From AM-2324 sp042091035 (lineage in GTDB: Bacteria > Bacteroidota > Bacteroidia > Chitinophagales > Saprospiraceae): 6,105 nt of DNA. Position numbers and translations under genes: made by a program. The first letter of the stretch is position 1; each line of letters starts with the position of its first letter. This document shows, piece after piece, positions 1 through 6,105 of this stretch. Where the stretch lies: contig JBELIG010000203.1 in NCBI GenBank assembly GCA_042091035.1, positions 1 to 6,105 of the forward strand, read 5' to 3'. The notes under the pieces are model-generated. The model worked only from the letters and a program-made list of their open reading frames with translations. It searched no databases and was not told the DNA's origin.

Positions 1-230
1 TCTGCCTCTCTCGAACAGTAACTTCTAAAGAAATTTAAAAGTCATTTAAAAATCTAGGAATCATCTAGGCACAATAGATACCTGTGAAATTTAATACTCA
101 AAAAATCCTTCGAACTAAATATTACACAGATAAAAGGCGAAAAAAAGTTGAAATAGACAAATTCAATAACTTTCGATATATCCTATTTAAATTTTATATT
201 GAGGAACTATAAAGCAACATTGTTCGCTAG
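1..230. other. AT-rich intergenic leader upstream of the HTCS gene
   Basis: No gene can be supported here. The plus strand has no ATG before the one at 231. On the minus strand the three possible ATG starts (complements of CAT at 43-45, 62-64 and 218-220) each reach a stop within ten codons, so no divergent gene with an ATG start begins here. In frame 1 the first 21 bases read S-A-S-L-E-Q followed by TAA at 19-21. This could be the tail of an upstream plus-strand gene, but the other two plus frames also stay open to 28 and 38, so the assignment is only a possibility. A short direct repeat (ATCTAGG at 52-58 and 63-69) and a weak promoter candidate lie in this stretch. No strong hairpin or RNA gene was seen. 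Confidence 0.7.
148..174 (+). promoter_or_regulatory. Candidate Bacteroidota-type promoter for the HTCS gene
   Basis: TTG at 148-150 followed after 16 bases by TAACTTTC at 167-174 resembles the phylum's -33 TTG / -7 TAnnTTTG pattern, with the final G replaced by C and a spacing slightly shorter than usual. It would place the transcript start near 180 and leave a leader of about 50 bases. An alternative is TATATTG at 195-201 with TTTC at 171-174 upstream. The region is AT-rich, so chance matches are likely and neither candidate is strong. Confidence 0.22.
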
Positions 231-3200
231 ATGAGAAAATTAACCCTAAACCTTTTTCTGTTTTTGCTAATGTTCCCTCTTTTTGCCCAGCAAAAACAAA
301 CCCGCTTCTATCAAATTGAAGCACCTATTTCTCAAAACACCATTACGGCTATCGCGCAGGATAAGCATGGATTCCTTTGGGTGGGCACACGTTACGGCCT
401 GAACAAGTTTGATGGTGTGAAACATACAACCTTTCACAAAGACCCAAACTCAGGAGAAGGACTACCCAGTGATAATATTAATGCAATGATTGCAGATGCA
501 GAAGGCAACTTGATCATTGGAACACATGGATATGGCTTCTCTTATTTTGATGTAGACGAACAAAAATTCACGAGTTACAGACACGACCCAAAAAATCCAA
601 ACAGTCTAAGTAGCAATGGCGTTACCTGCCTATTTGAAGATAAAAATGGTGTGCTTTGGATTGGAACAGAGCGGGGTGGGTTGAATGTATTCGATAAAAA
701 AACAAGCACCTTTAAAAGGTACTTCCAGTCAGACTCCCAATCCGCAGTCAGCTTTGATAATATTACAGCCATACAATCAGATTCAGAAGGTAATATGATT
801 ATAGGAACCCGAGGACAGGGCTTGGGGATACTGCAGAAAGGTAATGATGAAATTATTCAACTAAACACAAATAATGTTCCTGAGCTGGCAACCGACATTA
901 TAAAAAATATAATGCGCTCTGATGCAGGAGAAATTTGGCTTACCACTGAAAAGGGAATCAAGAAACTTCATGTTGATGATCAGAATAATTTCTCTATCAG
1001 TAATCCATTCTCGGGAAAGGATAAGCTCTCCATATCCCTTAACAATTCAGACTTTCTTTCGATAGAGGAGTGTCCCAAAGGGGTGATCTGGTTTGGAACA
1101 GAAAACAATGGCCTATTCCAATACGATACCAAAAAGGATAAAATTGAACAATTTCTTCAAGATAATAAAGTATTAAACAGCCTGCCCTCCAACTCCATCT
1201 GGTCCATGCATGCAGATAGAGACAATATTCTTTGGCTTGGATTCTACTTTAAGGGCTTATCAAAAATTGACCCTCTCGAACAGAAATTCCGCCCTACCTA
1301 TAACTTCACCGACAATAATAAAATCTATAACCTTGATCTTGTTTCCTCCTTTGCGGAGGGTTCGGATGGTACACTTTGGATTGGAATGGATGGAAATGGA
1401 CTCTACCGAATCAAACCCGACGGATCAATCACCTACTACAATGATAACAGTGGGCATAACCTTGAGAGCAACAATATAACAGACATAGAATTAGACGCAG
1501 CGGGTAACTTATATGTCTCCACTTGGGGTTCTGGATTGAAGTATCTGGAAGCAGGTACAAACTACTTTACCAATCTTGAGCTGATATTAACTGAGTCTAG
1601 AACATCGAAACTCTTTAATCTAATCCTTGATAGTAAAGACCGTTTGTGGGTCAACAATTACCAAAATGGATTTGAAATCATAGATACTAAAACCAGAAAG
1701 AACCTAAGGTTTAGTTCGGGTGGTGAAAAATACTTGGGCTCAGACAAGTTCCATGGGATAGCCGAAGATCAATTTGGGAATATTTGGCTTGGATCATCAA
1801 ACAATGGCATCACACGAGTAAGTATTGATGACCAACTTAATATTGTTGATCTAAAATCCTTACAGGAATTATCTGAAAGCACACAACTTACCGAGTGTAT
1901 CATATCTTCGATATACGCTGCTTCAGACGGAAAAATTTGGATAGGGACAAGATCTAAAGGCTTATTCTATTATGATTCAAAAAGCCTTCAAACACACCTT
2001 ATAACAGATAAAGTAAAACTGCCCAGTAATAATATTTATAGCATAAATGAAGATGAAAATGGAAATATTTGGGCAGGTACCAACAAAGGACTCATAAGAC
2101 TAAATCCTGAAACATTGGAATTAGATCACTTCCAAAAATCAGATGGACTTCAGTCTAACGAATTTTTTAAGAATTCATCCTTCAAGAGCAAGTCTGGTCA
2201 ACTTTATTTTGGAGGTATTTCTGGATTCAATAGTTTTTATACCGATGAGTTCATACTAAATGCTAAAAAACCTAAGGTCTACATTACCGATCTAGAAGTT
2301 GCAGGAAAACCTCAAAAAATAAAAGGGGAGAATTACTTCAACAATAGTGCGATGAATTTCAATCATCAAGACAATGATCTAACGATTAAATTTAGTGCAA
2401 TCAATTTTTCACAATCCTCTAAAAATATTTATAAATATCGCCTGAAGGGATATGAAAAAACCTTTCAAATACTTGAAAACAGTCAAGAGGCACGATACCC
2501 AAACATGAGCCCTGGTGAATATACTTTTGAACTGATGGCTGCTAACAATGATGGCATTTGGTCTGACGAGAAAGTAAGTATGGATATAACAATCCGAAAG
2601 CCATGGTATTTGACCTACATAGCCTACTTTATTTATCTCACCGGGATTGCCAGTTTCTTTCTTTGGAGGCGCCAGCAATTGATCGCACGTCAGCGATTGA
2701 AGTATGATCTAAAACTTAGAAAAAGAGACCTTGATCGTATGCATGAGATGGATAAGATTAAGACGCGTTTTTATACCAATATATCGCATGAACTAAAAAC
2801 CCCAGTAACCCTCATCATCAGTCCGCTAAAAAACCTTATCACCAAATTAGGTGAGCGGGCAGAGAACAATAAGACGTATAAACTGATGCTCAATAATGCA
2901 GAAAACCTGCATCGCTTGATTAATCAAATCCTGGAGATTTCAAAGATCGAAGCCGGAAAATCAAATTTTAAGCCAGGCAAACAAGACATAAATACTTTCA
3001 TTAAAAATATAGGAATCAACTTTTCTGGCTATGCTGATGAAAAGCAAATTCGCTATGATATCGAGCTTCCAAAAACAAATCAGATCATTTACTTCGACCC
3101 TGAAAAACTGGAACGAGTTTTTGTGAATTTAATATCAAATGCCTTTAAGTATACTTCTAAATATGGTATTGTGAAAGTATCTCAAACCTCCAACTCAAAC

Positions 3201-4388
3201 TGGCATTTCATTCATATTGAAGACAATGGAGAAGGGATTAAAAAAGAAGAACAGCCATATATCTTTGATCGTTTCTATCGCTCCGGAAAAGAAAATCACA
3301 AAACTGGAACAGGAATTGGTTTAGAATTGGCAAAGCAAATTGTTGAGCAACACAAAGGCTATATCAAATTAGAATCTGAACCTAATATCCGAACCATCTT
3401 TACCGTAGCACTAAAAAAAGGAAAGGCTCACTTCCCTGCCGGATTAATAAATGATGTAGATGCATCTGACTTTAAGTTTAGTGAAGAATCTGTAATAGAG
3501 CTTAAAAATTATCAAACCAAAAAGTCAACTAATAATATAAATCAGGCTATTCCAATTGCGCAAACGGCATCAACAGCAGACAAACCATTGATCTTAATTG
3601 TAGAGGACAATCCAGATCTACAAGAGTTTCTTGTTCAATTGTTTCATAAAGACTATAAAGTCATAAAAGCAAATAATGGCCTAGAAGGGTTCGAGCTTGC
3701 AAAAAGTAAAAAACCTAAGCTAATTATTACAGATGCAATGATGGATCAAATGGATGGTTTTGAAATGAGTAAAAAGATCAAAGAAGACCCAGACCTCAGT
3801 CATATCATGATCATCATGGCCACTGTAAAAAGCTCAAAAGAATCCCGCGACAAAGCATACCAACATGGAGTCGATGCCTTGATGACAAAACCATTTGATC
3901 CAGAGGTATTATTGCTAAGAGTCCGTAATTTCCTCAAGGTCAAACAAAACATTAAGGCAAATATATTCAACCCAGCTAACCTGACGGCCAATAGTGCAGA
4001 CGCGGATGATTTCATTCCCTTTAAAGAAGCCGATGAGCGCTTTATTATAGAAGTTGTTCAAGTAATTGAAAACAATCTTAACAAGCCCGACTTCACAATA
4101 GAAGACCTTTGTAAGTCCGTAGGAGTAAGCAAGAGTAATCTTTACAGAAAGATAAAGTCCATTCTAGGATGTACAACCAATGAACTTATCAGAAATACTC
4201 GAATAAAAAAGGCTGCACACCTATTAAAGAATAGTGATCTTAAGATCTCTGAGATCACCTACCGAGTAGGGTTTAATGATTTACAATACTTTAGAAAATG
4301 TTTCAAAGAAGTCTATAAAATGACTCCTTCAGAATTTGGGAAAGCAGCTAAGCAAAACAAGAGAAAAATGAGCCCAACTAAAAATTAA
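231..4388 (+). CDS. Hybrid two-component system (HTCS) sensor kinase / AraC-family transcriptional regulator
   Basis: A complete 1385-residue one-protein signalling system, normal in length for the family. Residues 1-19 form a signal peptide (MRK, hydrophobic core, PLFA before QQ). Residues 38-670 hold 14 regulator-propeller repeats, i.e. two seven-bladed periplasmic propellers. A Y_Y_Y domain spans about 725-789 and one membrane helix about 792-812, followed by a charged, probably coiled linker. HisKA (840-911) has H853 in ISHELKTP. The ATPase domain (956-1063) shows N966/N970, DNGEG from D998 and GTGIGLEL near 1026. The receiver (1120-1235) has E1125/D1126, phospho-acceptor D1168, T1198 and K1220. 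The AraC-type DNA-binding domain (1272-1372) has two helix-turn-helices. Ligand binding outside should drive phosphorelay H853 to D1168 and gene activation. TAG directly precedes the ATG in frame, which fixes the start; no Shine-Dalgarno is seen. Odd: the proline usual four residues after the phospho-Asp is D1172. Ligand and target genes are unknown. Confidence 0.97.
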   Translation: MRKLTLNLFLFLLMFPLFAQQKQTRFYQIEAPISQNTITAIAQDKHGFLWVGTRYGLNKFDGVKHTTFHKDPNSGEGLPSDNINAMIADAEGNLIIGTHGYGFSYFDVDEQKFTSYRHDPKNPNSLSSNGVTCLFEDKNGVLWIGTERGGLNVFDKKTSTFKRYFQSDSQSAVSFDNITAIQSDSEGNMIIGTRGQGLGILQKGNDEIIQLNTNNVPELATDIIKNIMRSDAGEIWLTTEKGIKKLHVDDQNNFSISNPFSGKDKLSISLNNSDFLSIEECPKGVIWFGTENNGLFQYDTKKDKIEQFLQDNKVLNSLPSNSIWSMHADRDNILWLGFYFKGLSKIDPLEQKFRPTYNFTDNNKIYNLDLVSSFAEGSDGTLWIGMDGNGLYRIKPDGSITYYNDNSGHNLESNNITDIELDAAGNLYVSTWGSGLKYLEAGTNYFTNLELILTESRTSKLFNLILDSKDRLWVNNYQNGFEIIDTKTRKNLRFSSGGEKYLGSDKFHGIAEDQFGNIWLGSSNNGITRVSIDDQLNIVDLKSLQELSESTQLTECIISSIYAASDGKIWIGTRSKGLFYYDSKSLQTHLITDKVKLPSNNIYSINEDENGNIWAGTNKGLIRLNPETLELDHFQKSDGLQSNEFFKNSSFKSKSGQLYFGGISGFNSFYTDEFILNAKKPKVYITDLEVAGKPQKIKGENYFNNSAMNFNHQDNDLTIKFSAINFSQSSKNIYKYRLKGYEKTFQILENSQEARYPNMSPGEYTFELMAANNDGIWSDEKVSMDITIRKPWYLTYIAYFIYLTGIASFFLWRRQQLIARQRLKYDLKLRKRDLDRMHEMDKIKTRFYTNISHELKTPVTLIISPLKNLITKLGERAENNKTYKLMLNNAENLHRLINQILEISKIEAGKSNFKPGKQDINTFIKNIGINFSGYADEKQIRYDIELPKTNQIIYFDPEKLERVFVNLISNAFKYTSKYGIVKVSQTSNSNWHFIHIEDNGEGIKKEEQPYIFDRFYRSGKENHKTGTGIGLELAKQIVEQHKGYIKLESEPNIRTIFTVALKKGKAHFPAGLINDVDASDFKFSEESVIELKNYQTKKSTNNINQAIPIAQTASTADKPLILIVEDNPDLQEFLVQLFHKDYKVIKANNGLEGFELAKSKKPKLIITDAMMDQMDGFEMSKKIKEDPDLSHIMIIMATVKSSKESRDKAYQHGVDALMTKPFDPEVLLLRVRNFLKVKQNIKANIFNPANLTANSADADDFIPFKEADERFIIEVVQVIENNLNKPDFTIEDLCKSVGVSKSNLYRKIKSILGCTTNELIRNTRIKKAAHLLKNSDLKISEITYRVGFNDLQYFRKCFKEVYKMTPSEFGKAAKQNKRKMSPTKN
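342..2240 (+). repeat. Fourteen regulator-propeller repeats encoding the periplasmic sensor
   Basis: The translated segment contains 14 copies of the pattern I-x-x-I-x-x-D-x-x-G-x-(I/L)-W-(I/V)-G-T-x-x-x-G-L, starting near residues 38, 83, 130, 178, 224, 276, 322, 371, 416, 462, 508, 557, 602 and 647. Fourteen equals two seven-bladed propellers, the arrangement known for HTCS sensors. The change from first to second propeller falls near residue 350-370. Copies 5, 7, 9, 10 and 14 are degenerate: for example copy 10 has VNN in place of the I-G-T signature and copy 7 has LGF. The repeats are divergent at DNA level, so this is a protein repeat and not a recombining DNA array. Confidence 0.9.
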
Positions 4389-4411
4389 TACATTCGGCAA
4401 GTGGCTCATTT
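4366..4411. terminator. Perfect 9-bp inverted repeat spanning both convergent stop codons; possible bidirectional terminator
   Basis: AAATGAGCC at 4366-4374 is the exact reverse complement of GGCTCATTT at 4403-4411, with a 28-base loop. Both stop codons lie in the loop: TAA of the plus-strand gene (4386-4388) and TAG of the minus-strand gene (complement of 4378-4380). Read on the minus strand, the stem is followed by a T-rich run (ATTTTTCTCTTGTTTTG). Read on the plus strand only the TTT inside the stem is present and then CCC follows. It therefore fits better as terminator for the minus-strand gene. The stem is short and the loop long, so strength is doubtful. Confidence 0.35.
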
Positions 4412-6105
4412 CCCAGTGCAACCCGACGAGCTGATAATAACTCAGGGTTCTTGTTCTGTTCAATTAAATAAAACTGATTCAGTTTTAAATCTTCATAGGT
4501 CGTAATCGTATTATCAACATCAGGCCAATAGACTGTCAACTTCTCAACTTGACTAGCAAGACCAAGTCCCATTTCTACACGCAAGGTATTTGCACCAAAG
4601 GATCCTCCTGAATGCAGTGTGTTATGCAATGTCTTTGATTCGCCGTTAGCCATCTTTAGATCAAACTTCAGCCTTGCTCCAATTGCAGATTGATTTGCCT
4701 CTGTTCCAGACAATTTCAAGGTGATCCAATTATTTGCTTCAAACCCTGGATTCTTCAATAGCATATTGTGGAAAACATCACTCTCTACAGCTCCACCTAC
4801 TTGATGGTAAATATCTTGATCCCCGTCATTATCTAAATCACCAAAGGACACTCCATGGCCTTTTTGAATCATTCCGAAACCACCCGGATGGGTAACATCA
4901 TCAAATCCGTCTGAATCGTTGTGTACATACATTTTATTAGGGACGACAGCCCACAAATTGAATTCACCCGTACCGGAGTAAAAATCATAGCGTCCATCAT
5001 TATTCAAATCGCCAAAATTACCCCCCATAGTGTACAAGGACTGATCCAGCCCTTTAACAACAGTTTTCTCAAATTTTTTCCCCTCTTTATTTAAGTACAG
5101 GACCGGTTTATTCGTTGAGTTTGCTATACCCAAATACTCTTTACACACTTGGGAAGATATATTAAATGGGTCTGAATTGTCGTAAGAAAATACTAATAAA
5201 TCTTCCCAACCATCATGATCATAATCCCAAAACCAAGAAGAAAACGAATAGCTTGGTTCTTGAACTCCATAGGCCTCTGCCTCATCAATAAATGTTGGTA
5301 AACCATCCTGAAGTCCCTGATGGATATAAAGTTTATTTTTTCCATGATAGACAGACAGAAATAGATCTGGCCAACCATCATTGTTTACATCTGCAAAATT
5401 AGCAGACTTAACAAATGCAAACACTTCAAGTCCAGCATCTACAGATACCTGCTGAAAACGTTCTTCTCCTAGATTCAAAAACAGGTCGGAGGGCAACTGG
5501 ACTGACCCTGATTCATTGCCAACAAAAATATCCAAAAGACCATCTTTATTTACATCTGCAACAGCTACTGCACCACTTGGTTTTTCATTAAAAACACCAG
5601 CTTGCTCACTAACATCTTCGAAGTACAGACCTTCGCGATTCATCAATAAAGAATTAGGTAACTGCCCATTCTCTCCCAACCAAGCACCACGCATAATAAA
5701 CACATCCGACCATCCATCATTATTAAAGTCTCCTTGTATACAATTCAATCCTCCTTTGAGTACATCCACTCCAGAACTTATACTAAGATCCTGAAAGGCT
5801 CCACCACCTGTATTTTGATAATAATGTGTTTGATCAGATAAACCATAGGAAGTAGTAAAAATATCCAAGAGGCCATCATTATTAAAATCTTCAATAATGC
5901 TGCCTCCGGCGTGATCCATAGATGCAACGCCAGACTCTAGAGCTATATTCGAAAACTTTGGAAAAGGCTCTTGGTTGTAAAATTTTTCTGGTGCTATCCG
6001 AAAACGCTTATCCATTTGAGCAGGATAATCACCTGCTGCCATACTTGAAATATTATAAAACCATATAGACTGATAATCCTTTGGATTGTATTCTAGTAAA
6101 GTTTC
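4378..6105 (-). CDS. FG-GAP/VCBS repeat protein with C-terminal ASPIC/UnbV domain (CRTAC1-like), 5' end outside the window
   Basis: Partial gene: 575 residues and the TAG stop are present. The frame stays open through base 6105, and the residues before the first visible Met (complement of 6040-6042) continue a family-like helical segment (LLEYNPKDYQSIWFYNISS), so that Met is probably internal. Numbering from it, seven calcium-loop motifs of the form D-x-(N/D)-x-D-G-x-x-D begin at 52, 105, 163, 218, 273, 345 and 402, enough for a seven-bladed beta-propeller. An ASPIC/UnbV domain follows at about 438-527, with the signatures AIGARLKF, SGGSFGAN, GLGLA and VYWPD. No catalytic residues are recognisable. 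Related proteins are typically exported or surface-associated and some carry N-terminal TPR-like helices; signal peptide and helices would lie beyond the window. Function is not established; binding or adhesion is an inference from the fold. It converges on the HTCS gene with an 11-bp overlap. Confidence 0.93.
   Translation of the reverse strand, partial: ETLLEYNPKDYQSIWFYNISSMAAGDYPAQMDKRFRIAPEKFYNQEPFPKFSNIALESGVASMDHAGGSIIEDFNNDGLLDIFTTSYGLSDQTHYYQNTGGGAFQDLSISSGVDVLKGGLNCIQGDFNNDGWSDVFIMRGAWLGENGQLPNSLLMNREGLYFEDVSEQAGVFNEKPSGAVAVADVNKDGLLDIFVGNESGSVQLPSDLFLNLGEERFQQVSVDAGLEVFAFVKSANFADVNNDGWPDLFLSVYHGKNKLYIHQGLQDGLPTFIDEAEAYGVQEPSYSFSSWFWDYDHDGWEDLLVFSYDNSDPFNISSQVCKEYLGIANSTNKPVLYLNKEGKKFEKTVVKGLDQSLYTMGGNFGDLNNDGRYDFYSGTGEFNLWAVVPNKMYVHNDSDGFDDVTHPGGFGMIQKGHGVSFGDLDNDGDQDIYHQVGGAVESDVFHNMLLKNPGFEANNWITLKLSGTEANQSAIGARLKFDLKMANGESKTLHNTLHSGGSFGANTLRVEMGLGLASQVEKLTVYWPDVDNTITTYEDLKLNQFYLIEQNKNPELLSARRVALGNEPLAECINF
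4807..5889 (-). repeat. Seven FG-GAP/VCBS calcium-loop repeats
   Basis: Seven copies of an EF-hand-like acidic loop, each preceded by a small or hydrophobic beta strand and followed by I/L/V-F/L/Y, are spaced 45-72 residues apart. The visible forms are DFNNDGLLD, DFNNDGWSD, DVNKDGLLD, DVNNDGWPD, DYDHDGWED, DLNNDGRYD and DLDNDGDQD. Conserved codon use gives short near-identical DNA words on the plus strand, such as CCATCATTATTAAA at 5714-5727 and 5873-5886 and a one-mismatch version at 4994-5007. Seven loops match a complete propeller, so the truncation removes only sequence N-terminal to it. Confidence 0.9.

Noticed and set aside
8..18. CTCTCGAACAG repeated at 1273-1283 within the HTCS gene
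   Set aside because: An 11-base match with no extended similarity on either side; most likely chance in a window of this size, and the second copy is explained by coding (P-L-E-Q).
1..21. Six codons and TAA (S-A-S-L-E-Q stop) as the end of an upstream gene
   Set aside because: Possible, but too short to support: all three plus-strand frames are open at the window edge, so the frame cannot be chosen.
175..192. Palindromes GATATATC and ATTTAAAT before the start codon
   Set aside because: Expected by chance in such AT-rich sequence; no GC-rich stem or T-run follows, so neither a terminator nor a clear operator.
575..772. Minus-strand open frame of 65 codons inside the HTCS gene
   Set aside because: It lies fully antisense to well-conserved propeller repeats, shows no recognisable domain and no independent start signal; a shadow of the real gene.
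1210..1479. Plus-strand open frame of 89 codons in another frame of the HTCS gene
   Set aside because: It overlaps propeller repeats 7-9, which are clearly coding in the main frame; its translation is a frame-shifted reading of them.
2409..2678. Minus-strand open frame of 89 codons opposite the Y_Y_Y and membrane segment
   Set aside because: Antisense to a conserved domain, no family resemblance in its translation; shadow.
3800..4015. Minus-strand open frame of 71 codons opposite the receiver domain
   Set aside because: Antisense to conserved receiver residues T1198 and K1220; no own features.
5193..5381. Second minus-strand frame of 62 codons inside the FG-GAP gene
   Set aside because: Its repeated M-M-V-G words come from reading the FG-GAP loop codons in the wrong frame.
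5516..5794. Plus-strand open frame of 92 codons opposite the FG-GAP gene
   Set aside because: Antisense to conserved calcium loops; composition follows the complement of the repeats and there is no recognisable domain.
4807..5889. Recurring CCATCATTATT-type words considered as a DNA repeat array or CRISPR-like structure
   Set aside because: They are irregularly spaced, imperfect and exactly coincide with codons for the calcium-loop motif; a coding consequence, not a DNA element.

Overview
The window is AT-rich and looks like chromosomal DNA from a Bacteroidota bacterium, most likely a free-living Cytophagia- or Flavobacteriia-type organism. Three things point there. The main gene has the hybrid two-component system (HTCS) architecture typical of that phylum: periplasmic propeller sensor, histidine kinase, receiver and AraC-type DNA-binding domain in one polypeptide. 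Its start has no Shine-Dalgarno sequence. Its neighbour is a multi-repeat FG-GAP/VCBS plus ASPIC/UnbV protein of a kind common in environmental Bacteroidota. Genus cannot be read from the sequence.

Layout: bases 1-230 are an AT-rich leader with no ATG on the plus strand. It carries a weak Bacteroidota-like promoter candidate and possibly the last few codons of an upstream gene. Bases 231-4388 (+) encode a complete 1385-residue HTCS regulator. Bases 4378-6105 (-) encode the C-terminal 575 residues of a seven-repeat FG-GAP protein ending in an ASPIC/UnbV domain. Its true start lies beyond the right edge of the window. The two genes converge and overlap by 11 bp at their 3' ends. A perfect 9-bp inverted repeat flanks both stop codons and may act as a shared, weak terminator.

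Working together (inference): HTCS proteins usually sense an oligosaccharide or other breakdown product in the periplasm and activate a nearby nutrient-uptake locus, often with SusC/SusD-type outer-membrane genes. The FG-GAP/ASPIC protein is probably exported and could belong to such a locus. However, no SusC/D, glycoside hydrolase, sulfatase or transporter gene is visible here, so neither the target operon nor the ligand can be assigned. No RNA genes, insertion sequences, CRISPR arrays or attachment sites were seen. I found no convincing evidence of an undescribed system. The points of interest are the 3'-end arrangement, the truncated gene, a changed receiver-domain position and the pairing of the two genes.
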